In this document: positions 1 through 8,423 of the stretch, in pieces | Numbering within the stretch: position 1 is the stretch's first letter | Layout: each line of letters begins with the position of its first letter | Source: Caryophanales bacterium UBA2253 | Lineage (GTDB): Bacteria; Bacillota_I; Bacilli_A; ML615J-28; CAG-698 | DNA length: 40,810 nt | Assembly (NCBI GenBank): GCA_002347755.1 | Contig: DDXT01000060.1 | Span: 1-40,810, forward strand | Reading direction: 5' to 3' | Made by a program: the position numbers and the translations under genes | Notes under the pieces: model-generated | Database searches by the model: none | The model's input: the letters and a program-made list of their open reading frames with translations, nothing else | What the model was told of the DNA's origin: nothing

Positions 1-42
1 GATTAACATTCGAAAAAAGACTGCGGTAATAATCACCTCGAA

Positions 43-123
43 AAGGTCTAGAGTAAACTAGCCTTAGGAACACAGAAAAAGATCCACAGTGCTATTTTAT
101 TATAACATCCGGAAAGTCCGGAT
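43..123. promoter_or_regulatory. Structured leader or operator region before the corrinoid operon
   Basis: Two inverted repeats lie in the non-coding first 200 bases. The first pairs AAGG plus CTAG (43-51, one bulged T) with CTAG plus CCTT (58-65). The second is a perfect 7-bp stem, ATCCGGA (107-113) with TCCGGAT (117-123), around an AAG loop. I could not match them to a known riboswitch, and I looked in particular for a cobalamin-type box. No convincing promoter was found here. They could equally be a terminator remnant of a gene to the left or a repressor site. Confidence 0.35.
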
Positions 124-200
124 GAAATAACCAGTAAGGAAGAGAAAGGAGTATTAATAATTATAGACGTAAACAACCTATATTTATTATACGTAGGAAA

Positions 201-836
201 ATGATACTTGAAGAATTGTCTTTGGCCTTACAGAATGGAAGAGCCAAAGAAGTCATAATCTTGGTGCAACAAGCCTTGGACGCAGGGGTATCTCCGAAAT
301 CAATCCTTGAAGAAGGAATGATCAATGGCATGAGCATTATTGGCGCCAAATTCAAAAAGAATGAGATTTTTGTTCCGGAAGTTTTGATTGCGGCCCGGGC
401 CATGAACAAAGGGCTGGAGATTCTAAAACCGGTTCTTTCCAAAGCGGGAGTTGAGCCGATCGGGAAAGCTCTGATTTGCACGGTCAAGGGCGATCTTCAT
501 GACATTGGCAAAAATTTGGTCAAAATGATGTTGGAAGGCCAAGGAATTACCTGCATTGATTTAGGCGTGGACGTGGAAGCCCAGATTGTCGTTGAAGCCA
601 TTCAGGAACACCATCCGGATTTGGTTTGTTTAAGCGCTCTTCTTTCAACCACCATGATGAGTCAAGGGGAAATCATTGAGGCCATTGATGCCGCCGGTTT
701 ACGGGATCAAGTCAAGATATTGGTGGGGGGAGCTCCGGTCACCCAAGCATTTGCGAAGGAGATCCAGGCGGACGGATACGCCCCGGATGCGGCCAGCGCT
801 GCCGAATTGGCCCTTCGGATCATTTCCAAACGTTAA
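201..836 (+). CDS. Corrinoid (B12-binding) methyltransferase protein
   Basis: A 211-residue corrinoid shuttle protein of the MtaC/MtbC/MttC type. The N-terminal helical cap (about 1-85) is followed by a Rossmann-like B12 domain carrying the GDLHDIGKN motif. His100 in that motif is the expected lower axial cobalt ligand, and SALLSTTM and VGGAPV are the usual later cobalamin-contact segments. In this family the protein accepts a methyl group on Co(I) from one methyltransferase and passes it to another, in the cytoplasm. It leads a three-gene operon with two UroD-fold methyltransferases. The start at 201 gives the normal family N-terminus. The frame stays open upstream without a better start codon, and the Shine-Dalgarno is short (TAGGA, very close). 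The methyl donor cannot be read from sequence, and no corrinoid-reactivating protein is present in the window. Confidence 0.9.
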   Translation: MILEELSLALQNGRAKEVIILVQQALDAGVSPKSILEEGMINGMSIIGAKFKKNEIFVPEVLIAARAMNKGLEILKPVLSKAGVEPIGKALICTVKGDLHDIGKNLVKMMLEGQGITCIDLGVDVEAQIVVEAIQEHHPDLVCLSALLSTTMMSQGEIIEAIDAAGLRDQVKILVGGAPVTQAFAKEIQADGYAPDAASAAELALRIISKR

Positions 837-848
837 GAAAGTAAAATT

Positions 849-1880
849 ATGATAAGAAAAGAAACCCGAGAACCGGATTTTGAAAACATGCGTTTGGTTC
901 TCCAAAAAAAAATACCCCATCGTCCGGTTTTGTTTGATTTCATCATCGGAACGGAAAAGAAGAAGATGCTGGTTGGAAAAGACTATCGTGACGATACCGA
1001 ATTCAATCGGTTGTTAACGGCCATCAAAGCTTTTGACAGCGCCGGTTACGATTTTACTCCGCTGATTGTCCGCGGCATGGAATTTCCGCGACATACCCAG
1101 GCCATGGGCGAAGCAAAAACCAAATCGCTGAACAGCGAAGCCATCATCACCGATTGGGATTCTTTCAATGATTATCAATGGCCGGATGTGAAAAACGCGG
1201 ATTTTTCGATCTTGACCAAAGCCGGGAAATATCTTCCCGGAAAATCCAAATTCATGCCTTACAGTTATGACGGGATATTGGAAAACATTATCGGCATCAT
1301 CGGTTTCAACAATCTCTGTTACATGATCTATGACGATCCGGAACTGATGGGAAAAATCTGCTTCGCAGTCGGAAAAAGGATCGAAGAATATTTCACGGAA
1401 TGTTTGAAATATGACGAAGTCGGAGCCATCATTTGCAACGACGACTGGGGTTTCAATTCGCAGACGATGATCTCACCGGATCTGCTCCGGAAACATGTCT
1501 TTCCTTGGTATAAAAAAATCGTCGAAAAAGCTCATGACGCCGGAAAATATGCGCTTCTTCATTCTTGCGGCTATTATTATGACATCATTGATGACATCAT
1601 TGACGACATGAAATTCGACGGCCGTCAGTCCTATGAAGACAAAATCGTTCCGGTCGAGAAGGCTTATTCGGAACTGTATCCCCGGCTGGCGGTAATCGGC
1701 GGAATTGACATGAATTTTTTGGTTCGCTCATCCCCTCAAGAAGTGACCAGACGATGCCAAGAAATGCTTATAAAGGCGAAGGACCAAGGCGGGTATGCTT
1801 TGGGAAGTGGAAACAGCATTCCGGATTTTGTTCCCGATGAAAATTACCTGGCGCTGCTAAAAGTCGGAATGGAAGAGTAA
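849..1880 (+). CDS. Uroporphyrinogen decarboxylase-fold methyltransferase, zinc site incomplete
   Basis: A 343-residue UroD-like protein, about the normal length for this superfamily. It lies 12 bp after the corrinoid protein gene and 19 bp before a second UroD-like gene, so all three are probably one operon. In thiol- or methyl-transferring members (MtaA, MtbA, CmuA) a His-x-Cys pair and a later Cys bind zinc. Here His238-x-Cys240 (LLHSCGYY) is present, but the later position reads GSGNSIPD, with Asn322 where the second gene has Cys307. It may therefore belong to the branch that transfers methyl from a non-thiol substrate to cobalt, or it may use another ligand. It is unlikely to be a haem-pathway decarboxylase, because no porphyrin genes are nearby and it is paired with a corrinoid protein. 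The substrate is unknown. Confidence 0.8.
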   Translation: MIRKETREPDFENMRLVLQKKIPHRPVLFDFIIGTEKKKMLVGKDYRDDTEFNRLLTAIKAFDSAGYDFTPLIVRGMEFPRHTQAMGEAKTKSLNSEAIITDWDSFNDYQWPDVKNADFSILTKAGKYLPGKSKFMPYSYDGILENIIGIIGFNNLCYMIYDDPELMGKICFAVGKRIEEYFTECLKYDEVGAIICNDDWGFNSQTMISPDLLRKHVFPWYKKIVEKAHDAGKYALLHSCGYYYDIIDDIIDDMKFDGRQSYEDKIVPVEKAYSELYPRLAVIGGIDMNFLVRSSPQEVTRRCQEMLIKAKDQGGYALGSGNSIPDFVPDENYLALLKVGMEE

Positions 1881-1899
1881 GGTCTTATAAGGAGACAAC

Positions 1900-2898
1900 A
1901 TGAAAAATGAATGGTTGATCAAGCAAAGAAAAGATAAAAGCCGGACCATGCCGATCCTGTCTTATCCGGGAGCGGGGTTAGTGGGAATCAATGTTCGGGA
2001 ATTGGTTACTTCTTCAGACAATCAAGTCAAAGCCATGAAGGCCATCGCCGAAAAGTGTCCAACCAGCGCCGCTGTGAATCTGATGGATTTATCGGTTGAA
2101 GCCGAAGCGTTTGGGGCCGAGATCCGATTTTTCGATCAAGAGATCCCGACCGTCATCGGAAAACTGATGCAAACGAAATTGAACGCGGAAAACTTGGCGG
2201 TTCCTCCGGTTGGACAAAAAAGAGACGGCCTTTACTTGCAAGCCGTCTTTGCGGCCAGCAAGTTGATCACCGACCGACCGATTTTCGCGGGAGTGATCGG
2301 GCCGTTTTCTCTGGCCGGACGGCTGATGGGAATGACTGACATCATGATGGATTGTTATGACGATCCCGACAAGGTCCACTTGCTTTTAAGAAAAACCTCA
2401 CAATATCTTGTGGAATACATCAAAGCTTGCAAACAAGCGGGAGCCGGGGGAATCCTAATGGCTGAACCGGCTGCCGGGCTTCTGTCGCCGAAACTTTGTT
2501 CGGAATTCTCCTCGGATTACATCAAGGAGATCTTTGATTTTGTTCGGGGGGATGACCTGGTGCTGGTCTATCACAACTGCGGAAACGTCTTGCCGCTGGC
2601 CCGCTCGATCGCTTCCGTCAACGCAGACATTTACCATTTCGGAAATGCGGTTGACCTTGAGGAAATGATCAAGAGAATGCCAAAGGAAAGACTGATCATG
2701 GGAAACCTGGATTCGTACGGAGTACTAAAAAACGGCACTCCGGAAAGCGTCGGGAAAGCAACCAGAGAGTTGTTGGAACGTTGCGGAAAATACGAGAACT
2801 TCGTCATCTCTTCCGGCTGTGACATTCCCCCATCAACTCCGTGGGACAATCTGATGGCTTATTTTCAAGCCATCGCCAATTTCTATAAAACAAACTAG
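1900..2898 (+). CDS. MtaA/MtbA-like corrinoid methyltransferase
   Basis: A 332-residue UroD-fold methyltransferase with the full zinc triad expected of MtaA/MtbA/CmuA-type enzymes: His225-x-Cys227 in YHNCGN and Cys307 in SSGCDIPP. In the family the zinc activates a thiol that receives, or donates, a methyl group from the corrinoid protein. In an organism without coenzyme M the acceptor could be another thiol or a folate; that is inference. It has a good ribosome-binding site (AAGGAG, 6 nt before ATG). It is the last gene of the corrinoid operon and is followed directly by a rho-independent terminator. Confidence 0.85.
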   Translation: MKNEWLIKQRKDKSRTMPILSYPGAGLVGINVRELVTSSDNQVKAMKAIAEKCPTSAAVNLMDLSVEAEAFGAEIRFFDQEIPTVIGKLMQTKLNAENLAVPPVGQKRDGLYLQAVFAASKLITDRPIFAGVIGPFSLAGRLMGMTDIMMDCYDDPDKVHLLLRKTSQYLVEYIKACKQAGAGGILMAEPAAGLLSPKLCSEFSSDYIKEIFDFVRGDDLVLVYHNCGNVLPLARSIASVNADIYHFGNAVDLEEMIKRMPKERLIMGNLDSYGVLKNGTPESVGKATRELLERCGKYENFVISSGCDIPPSTPWDNLMAYFQAIANFYKTN

Positions 2899-2904
2899 TA
2901 GTTT

Positions 2905-2929
2905 CCCTTTGCAATGCAAAGGGTTTTTT
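2905..2929 (+). terminator. Rho-independent terminator of the corrinoid operon
   Basis: A perfect 8-bp stem, CCCTTTGC (2905-2912) with GCAAAGGG (2916-2923), has an AAT loop and is followed by six T residues. It begins 7 bp after the stop codon of the last methyltransferase gene and separates this operon from the AT-rich genes that follow. Confidence 0.9.
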
Positions 2930-3020
2930 ATTGGAAATTTTTTGAAAACAACAAGAAATCAGAGCCTTTTTCTTATTAATCTTTATTTTATTTTTCAAAT
3001 ATGATAAACTGAGGATAATA

Positions 3021-6000
3021 ATGGGGGAAGAAATGAATAACACCGGTTTAAAAGTATCAAAAGCAATAAAAGAGGGAAAATGGCTCAATGTAAAATACAT
3101 TAACAAAAATCACGAGAAAAGTACCTTTTGGTGTTCAATAATGGGGATTGACATCGAAACCAAAACTTTTGAAGCGAAAATGTACAATAAATTCAAAAGC
3201 AATGATATTTTAACCAACCAGAAGCTTTCTTTTGACAAGATCGAATCGGCCGAAGTAATCGAGGGTACGACTTATGATGTTCCTGAGGGCTTGATCGAGA
3301 AAATCGAAAGAAATTCAGAAAAACTGAAATGGCTTTGCTTTGATGATTTTAATAATGCGATTTTGAGTTACTTTAAAGAATGTTATCGATACGATAATGA
3401 TCCTCAACAAAGAAAATACGATTTGGTTGATGGGATTGACATTGAGAAATTAACTAGGAAAAAACGGATAAAATTGAATGCCAGGCAATTTGGGCAAATA
3501 GTTGATAATATCTATGAGATGGAATTAAATGAATTTGAAAGATATAAATTTCAACAATTGGCAATAAATGTTTTATCAATATCAATCAATAAAGCCCTGT
3601 ACGTTGTGGCTTATAAAACGGTTCAACTAAACGTTATGGAGCAAACATTAGTCATAAACAATGAAATCCAAATCAACAAGAGCTTTTTGATTGACGGGAA
3701 AAAAGTGTCCTTGGGAAAATATCTGGAAATTGAAACCAACGAATTTGTTAAAAACTTTTCAAAGCATAAAAGCAAATACACAGAAATGCTTCAGGAACGA
3801 GTTTTAGCACCAGAAGAATTGAATGAAATGCCGTTCTTAATGGTTATGGAGAGAAACTTTGCGGTTGATTTAGAACCCGTTTACCTAGCCATTTATGAAG
3901 CACAAAAAGAAAACAAGCTTTCCGTTCCCCTCAAAGCCTTCTTTGGGAACATGTCAGTAAGAAACTTAAGGAAAAAAGAAAGCAATATTTGTTTCAAAAA
4001 CAATAAATTTAACATTGATCAGTTGCGGGTAGTATTTAACTCAATGAAAAACCCCATTACTTACGTTCAAGGCCCACCGGGGACTGGGAAAACTGCCACG
4101 ATTGCCAACATCGTACTTACGGCTTTCATTAACGAAAAATCAGCCTTAATCGCCTCCAATAATAACAAGCCCATAGATGACATTTACAAAAAAATAAAAT
4201 TCACTTATAAAAATCACGAGGTTCCTTTTCCGATTTTGCGGTTAGGGAAACAGGAAGAGAATCTTGTGGCCTTATCCAAAATAAAAGACCTATTCGATCA
4301 GTCACAAAGCATCACCATTAAAGAAGAACTTTTAATGAACATCGGCAACGAATCGGTCAAGCATTTTGATGATTTAAATTCGTTATTAAAGAAATATGAA
4401 AGGCGCTTGGAGATAGAGGAGCAAATAGAAATACTACAATCGCTCTTAACCAGCCAAGCCAATTCAGAACTGAGAAGAACCATTACTTCCGAACTTGAAA
4501 AATTAAAGAAAGAAAATGATGAAATCGGAGTAATTGACGATGAGGATGTAATGAAATTTACCTTCATTGCTGAAGATGACGTTCGCTTCATGGAGTACAT
4601 TAATTATAAATCATTTCAAAGCATTAAGAGATTAGGCGAGCCAAAATACAAAGACTTGTTGGAAATCCTCAAGATGAATGATGAAAGCGAGGAGGACAAA
4701 AAGAATAAAAACACCGAATTCGTCAAATTCCTAAATGAAGAGAACGACATGGATTATTTTATAAAAGTGTTTCCGTTCATATTGACTACAAACATTTCCT
4801 CAAACAAATTGGGTTCTCCCAAAGAGCACTTTGACCTGTGCATCATTGATGAAGCGGGACAATGCAACGTGAGCACCTCTTTAGTGCCGATTGTAAGATG
4901 CAAAGATTTGGTTTTAATTGGCGATCAGAATCAACTACAACCGGTTATCGTTTTGGAAGAGAACATTAACAAAAGACTGATGGAAAAATACCATATTGAA
5001 GAATCGTATAATTATTGCAACAATTCCATTATAAAAACCATGCAAGCAAAAGACAAGGTTTCACGGTTCATTCTTTTGCGATACCATTACCGATGTCAAA
5101 AAAAGATCATCCAATTCAGTAACACGAGGTTTTATGATGATAAATTGAGAATTAAAACCGTTTCCTCAGATCTCCCCGATCAATTGGAATTTTACCAAGT
5201 CAAAAGCGAAAAGTACCAAGAAGAGCGGAATTCCTCCTATCAAGAGGCGGCAACTATAGTAGAAATAATTAAAAAGAACAAATACAAGGATGTCGGAATC
5301 ATTACTCCTTTTCGGAATCAAGCCGAAGAAATAAAAAAATTATTGAAGATCAACCAGATTTTTGATGTGGACGTTGGAACGATTCATACTTTTCAGGGCG
5401 ATGAGAAAAGCGTGATCATCATGTCTACTGCCATTCTCAAAGCAACCTCGGAGAAAACCTATAAATGGGCAGAAGAGAATAAGGAAATGATTAATGTTGC
5501 CGTAACCCGAGCAAAAGACAAATTGATTTTGGTGGGAGACTATGATGAAATCAAGAAAAAATCCAAAGGAAAGGATGACAATCTTTTTTCATTAACCGAG
5601 TATGTAAAGACCAACGGGAAGTCCGTGGTAGCTCCGGTTAGGTCTTCGGAAAGTTTTGGATTGAAATCATATGACACAAAGGCTGAAAATGACTTTTTTA
5701 AAACCATTTCCCATATTACTACAACCGTGGAGGATATTGAGTTTAAATCAAAAGTCAAAATCAGCACTGCTTTTGAAAATGTCTTTATAAGGGACAAGGA
5801 ATTCTATTTTAAAGGCGAGTTTGACTTTGTCGTGTATGACAAAAAGACAAAACTGCCAATTCTGGTGATTGAAATCGATGGGAATGAGCATATTCTTAAC
5901 GAAATTTCGAGTGCAAATGACCGAAAAAAAGAGCGAATTTGCAAGGATAACAAAATAAAAATGATTCGAATCCCGAACAATTACGTTAAGCGTTACGAAT

Positions 6001-6059
6001 TCATTAAGGAATGGCTTGTAAATTTCTTGGGGAATGAAAACCGGTTACAGGTGGATTAA
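3021..6059 (+). CDS. SF1 (Upf1/Dna2-like) helicase with C-terminal nuclease-like domain
   Basis: A 1012-residue protein. The N-terminal third (about 1-340) has no domain I recognise. The helicase core follows, with Walker A GPPGTGKT (351-358), Walker B IIDEAGQC (Asp610, Glu611), GDQNQL, RYHYRCQ, HTFQGDEKS and NVAVTRAKDK, which are the SF1 motifs of the Upf1/Dna2/DUF2075-like group. The last 100 residues contain Asp935 and VIEIDGNEH (Glu951, Asp953). They resemble the small Vsr/DUF559/DUF2726 endonuclease fold. Such helicase-nuclease fusions are common in phage-defence loci, but the role here is inferred. Codons are clearly more AT-rich than in the flanking metabolic operons, which suggests transfer. 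Two starts are possible: 3021 (GAGGA 5 nt upstream) and 3033 (GGGGGAAG upstream). A membrane Mrr-type nuclease follows after 94 bp. Confidence 0.85.
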   Translation: MGEEMNNTGLKVSKAIKEGKWLNVKYINKNHEKSTFWCSIMGIDIETKTFEAKMYNKFKSNDILTNQKLSFDKIESAEVIEGTTYDVPEGLIEKIERNSEKLKWLCFDDFNNAILSYFKECYRYDNDPQQRKYDLVDGIDIEKLTRKKRIKLNARQFGQIVDNIYEMELNEFERYKFQQLAINVLSISINKALYVVAYKTVQLNVMEQTLVINNEIQINKSFLIDGKKVSLGKYLEIETNEFVKNFSKHKSKYTEMLQERVLAPEELNEMPFLMVMERNFAVDLEPVYLAIYEAQKENKLSVPLKAFFGNMSVRNLRKKESNICFKNNKFNIDQLRVVFNSMKNPITYVQGPPGTGKTATIANIVLTAFINEKSALIASNNNKPIDDIYKKIKFTYKNHEVPFPILRLGKQEENLVALSKIKDLFDQSQSITIKEELLMNIGNESVKHFDDLNSLLKKYERRLEIEEQIEILQSLLTSQANSELRRTITSELEKLKKENDEIGVIDDEDVMKFTFIAEDDVRFMEYINYKSFQSIKRLGEPKYKDLLEILKMNDESEEDKKNKNTEFVKFLNEENDMDYFIKVFPFILTTNISSNKLGSPKEHFDLCIIDEAGQCNVSTSLVPIVRCKDLVLIGDQNQLQPVIVLEENINKRLMEKYHIEESYNYCNNSIIKTMQAKDKVSRFILLRYHYRCQKKIIQFSNTRFYDDKLRIKTVSSDLPDQLEFYQVKSEKYQEERNSSYQEAATIVEIIKKNKYKDVGIITPFRNQAEEIKKLLKINQIFDVDVGTIHTFQGDEKSVIIMSTAILKATSEKTYKWAEENKEMINVAVTRAKDKLILVGDYDEIKKKSKGKDDNLFSLTEYVKTNGKSVVAPVRSSESFGLKSYDTKAENDFFKTISHITTTVEDIEFKSKVKISTAFENVFIRDKEFYFKGEFDFVVYDKKTKLPILVIEIDGNEHILNEISSANDRKKERICKDNKIKMIRIPNNYVKRYEFIKEWLVNFLGNENRLQVD

Positions 6060-6153
6060 ATTCAATTTGCTGCATCAATTTTTATCATTGTTCGGAGATT
6101 TCGAATTGACTTCTCCTCTAAAAAATAAAATGAGTAATTCGTCGGAGGGATAA

Positions 6154-6750
6154 ATGGCAAAAAGAAAAAAACTTAGTAAAAATGAAATCATAAACATCGG
6201 ATTGCTTGTAGTTATCATCATTGCTTTTTTTTGGACTTCTTTAAAAAACAAAGAAACCTGGGCAATTGTAACCTCGATAGTGCTTTGTATTGCTTTAACG
6301 TTAGGGATATTTTTCTTTTTCAAATATAAGCGAAATCGAAAAATAAAGATTTTTAGCACAAAAATGCGCGAAATTGATAAAATGAACGGTATTGAATTCG
6401 AGCAATATCTTGGGGAATTGTATTCTGCATTGGGTTATAAAACCAAAGTAACCCAAGCTTCCGGAGACTTTGGGGCAGATCTCATTTTGGAAAAAGATCA
6501 ACTCCGAACAGTTGTTCAAGCAAAGCATTACAAAAACCCGGTCGGATATAAAGCCATTCAAGAGATTGATTCAGCGAAAAATATATATAAAGCAGATGAA
6601 GCCATTGTAGTTACAAATAGTCCTTCTTTTACAAGACAAGCAATTTCAGGTGCAAAGAAATTGAGAGTCAAGTTGGTATCAAGAAAGGATCTCCAAAAAT
6701 TTATTGATTCAGTTGGCAATTCCAAACAAGAAAATGGAAGAACAAAATGA
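6154..6750 (+). CDS. Membrane-anchored Mrr-type restriction endonuclease
   Basis: A 198-residue protein. Two hydrophobic helices (about 12-30 and 35-57) are followed by an Mrr_cat-type domain (about 75-190). The PD-(D/E)xK core appears as Glu81/Glu83 in the first helix, Asp109 (GDFGADL) and Gln122-x-Lys124 (VQAKHY). In the family this fold cleaves DNA, often modified or foreign DNA. The transmembrane hairpin would place the nuclease on the cytoplasmic face of the membrane. The ribosome-binding site is GGAGGG, 5 nt before ATG. The gene follows the helicase in the same orientation with no terminator between them, and shares its AT-rich composition, so the pair is probably co-transcribed. No modification methylase is visible next to them. 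Confidence 0.85.
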   Translation: MAKRKKLSKNEIINIGLLVVIIIAFFWTSLKNKETWAIVTSIVLCIALTLGIFFFFKYKRNRKIKIFSTKMREIDKMNGIEFEQYLGELYSALGYKTKVTQASGDFGADLILEKDQLRTVVQAKHYKNPVGYKAIQEIDSAKNIYKADEAIVVTNSPSFTRQAISGAKKLRVKLVSRKDLQKFIDSVGNSKQENGRTK

Positions 6751-7048
6751 CTTTTGGTTTTTCATATTTTCTAAACTCGAGATTTTTTTCCAAAGCCTTT
6801 TTTGGCTAAAATTGATTGTTTTTTACGTTTGATTCTTTTGTTTTTTGAAAGCCGATCCCACTTTTTTGAGACCGACTTTTTTATTTCCATCAGACAAGGA
6901 AGATATTATTGTTTATTTTCCCTTCTCGTGTTATCATATAGAAAAGGATTACCCCCACTTTTCAACATCCAAATCCGATCAATTCATTAAAACTTCATAA
7001 GCAAAACGACCGATGCTTTAGTTCTTATTTTTTAACTAAGGAGGGAAT
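6751..7048 (+). promoter_or_regulatory. Intergenic region with promoter of the purine-degradation operon
   Basis: These 298 AT-rich bases hold no convincing gene. A good promoter lies at 6909-6937: TTGTTT, a 17-nt spacer, then TATCAT. Transcription would start near 6944 and leave a leader of about 105 nt. The leader ends in an inverted repeat, TTAGTT (7018-7023) with AACTAA (7034-7039). Its right arm overlaps the start of the Shine-Dalgarno AAGGAGGG (7038-7045), so folding could limit translation of the first gene. No strong terminator for the endonuclease gene was found. Confidence 0.6.
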
Positions 7049-7615
7049 ATGGCCCAAGGAATCATTCTAGCCGCAGGTTACGCCAGCCGCGCCAAAACCA
7101 ACAAAATGCTTTTGATGGCAAACGGGAAACCCCTCATTGAACATGCAATTGATGGCATGCAGCCTTACGTGAGCCATATTTTTGTTGTGACCGGACATTA
7201 CCATCATGAAATCAGCGAATTTCTGGAAGAGAAACCTTTTGTGACCTGCATCGAAAACAAAGATTATCCGAGCGGGATGTTTTCCTCGGTCAAAAAAGGA
7301 GTTGAAGCCGTCAGCGAAGACTTTTTTGTTCTTCCCGGCGATTGCCCTTTTATTGGGCCCGGAACTTATGAGCTATTGCTCAAAGGACACAAGCCGATTC
7401 GAATTCCCAGCTATCAGGGTCGGAAGGGCCATCCCCTTTTCATTTTGATTTCTCTCAAAGGAAAGCTTCTAAAAGAAGTAAACGAATCCAATTTACGGGT
7501 GTTTCGGGACCGGCAGGACGCCGAAGTCATCGAAACCAATGACCCGGAAATATTGACCGACATCGATACGATCGAAAATTTTGTCTACACCATCGATCGA
7601 TTGGGAAAGGAATGA
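7049..7615 (+). CDS. mocA: MocA-like molybdenum cofactor nucleotidyltransferase
   Basis: A 188-residue nucleotidyltransferase. The N-terminal LAAGYASR is the NTP-binding signature, KTNKML supplies the following Lys, LPGDCPF the metal-binding Asp region, and GRKGHPLF is the typical MocA/MobA-like GHP segment. In the family MocA transfers CMP to molybdopterin to make the dinucleotide cofactor used by xanthine dehydrogenase-type enzymes. It is first in the operon, behind a strong AAGGAGGG site, and directly precedes a molybdenum hydroxylase. Dedicated cofactor maturation for the two hydroxylases downstream is therefore the natural reading. CTP versus GTP specificity cannot be read reliably by eye. 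Confidence 0.85.
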   Translation: MAQGIILAAGYASRAKTNKMLLMANGKPLIEHAIDGMQPYVSHIFVVTGHYHHEISEFLEEKPFVTCIENKDYPSGMFSSVKKGVEAVSEDFFVLPGDCPFIGPGTYELLLKGHKPIRIPSYQGRKGHPLFILISLKGKLLKEVNESNLRVFRDRQDAEVIETNDPEILTDIDTIENFVYTIDRLGKE

Positions 7616-7619
7616 GCAA

Positions 7620-8423
7620 ATGGACATCAAAGCTTATCACCAAGCTGCATCGTTAAACGAGGCTTTTGAATTATTGAAGAACCATCCGGACAATGCCATC
7701 TTGGGCGGAGGAATCTGGCTGAAATTTTCCAAAAAGAACATTAATACTTTGATCGATCTAAGCGGCCTTGGGCTAAACCAAATCATCGAAAAAACCGATC
7801 TGTTTGAGATCGGAGCGATGGTAACGCTAAGGGATTTCGAGAAACATCCCGGGATCCGAACCTTGGGAAAAGGGTACTTATCGGAAGCGGTTGGAAAGAT
7901 CATGGGGATCGGATTTAGGAATTTGGCCACGGTCGGCGGAAGCATCATCGGCGGTTTTCCGTTCTCGGATTTTTTGACTCCGCTTTTAACGACGGATGCG
8001 GAACTGGTCTTTTATCCCAAAAAAGAGATGCCTCTTCAAGAATACATGGAAATGAAAGAAAAACCGGTCGGAATTCTGACCCACATTCGCATTCGCAAAA
8101 ACGTCAACATCGGATTCTTCAAGAAAGTCTGTACCACGGCTTTGGATTTCGCGGTTTTGAACATTGCGGTGGCCATAACGGATCAAAAATTCATGATCGC
8201 GGTGGGATCGCGTCCGGGAACGGCCGCTTTGGCGACCATTGCCATGAATTACCTCAATCATGCCAACCACCCGGATGCGGCGGCCATTTCGGAAACCGCC
8301 CGGATCGTCATGGATACGCTCAAATTCGGAACCGATAATGTTGCCTCCGAAGAATACCGAAAAAAACTGGCCCAAATCTATGTTGCCCGCGGCCTGAAAG
8401 AGGTGATCGCCCATGAAAGTTAA
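7620..8423 (+). CDS. Molybdenum hydroxylase FAD-binding subunit (first set, YgfM/XdhB-like)
   Basis: A 267-residue FAD subunit. ILGGGIWL near residue 30 and ATVGGSIIGG near residue 106 are the two FAD pyrophosphate-contact segments of the CoxM/XdhB family. The segment after the second motif reads GFPFSDFLTPLL rather than the usual SPAGD, which makes it a divergent YgfM-like member. The start at 7620 (MDIKAYHQ) has GGGAAAGG upstream and aligns with the family N-terminus; a start at 7581 would overlap mocA. It shuttles electrons from the Fe-S subunit to NAD+ or another acceptor, and overlaps the Fe-S subunit gene by 11 bp. Confidence 0.88.
   Translation: MDIKAYHQAASLNEAFELLKNHPDNAILGGGIWLKFSKKNINTLIDLSGLGLNQIIEKTDLFEIGAMVTLRDFEKHPGIRTLGKGYLSEAVGKIMGIGFRNLATVGGSIIGGFPFSDFLTPLLTTDAELVFYPKKEMPLQEYMEMKEKPVGILTHIRIRKNVNIGFFKKVCTTALDFAVLNIAVAITDQKFMIAVGSRPGTAALATIAMNYLNHANHPDAAAISETARIVMDTLKFGTDNVASEEYRKKLAQIYVARGLKEVIAHES

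Noticed and set aside
1..200. Cobalamin riboswitch before the corrinoid genes
   Set aside because: Hairpins exist, but I could not find the conserved cobalamin box or the multi-helix layout.
849..2898. The two UroD-like genes as haem-pathway uroporphyrinogen decarboxylases
   Set aside because: They follow a corrinoid protein gene, carry His-x-Cys zinc motifs (one set complete), and have no porphyrin genes nearby.
6802..6990. A 62-codon plus-strand reading frame before mocA
   Set aside because: It runs through the AT-rich promoter region, has no ribosome-binding site, a composition unlike a protein, and contains the predicted mocA promoter.
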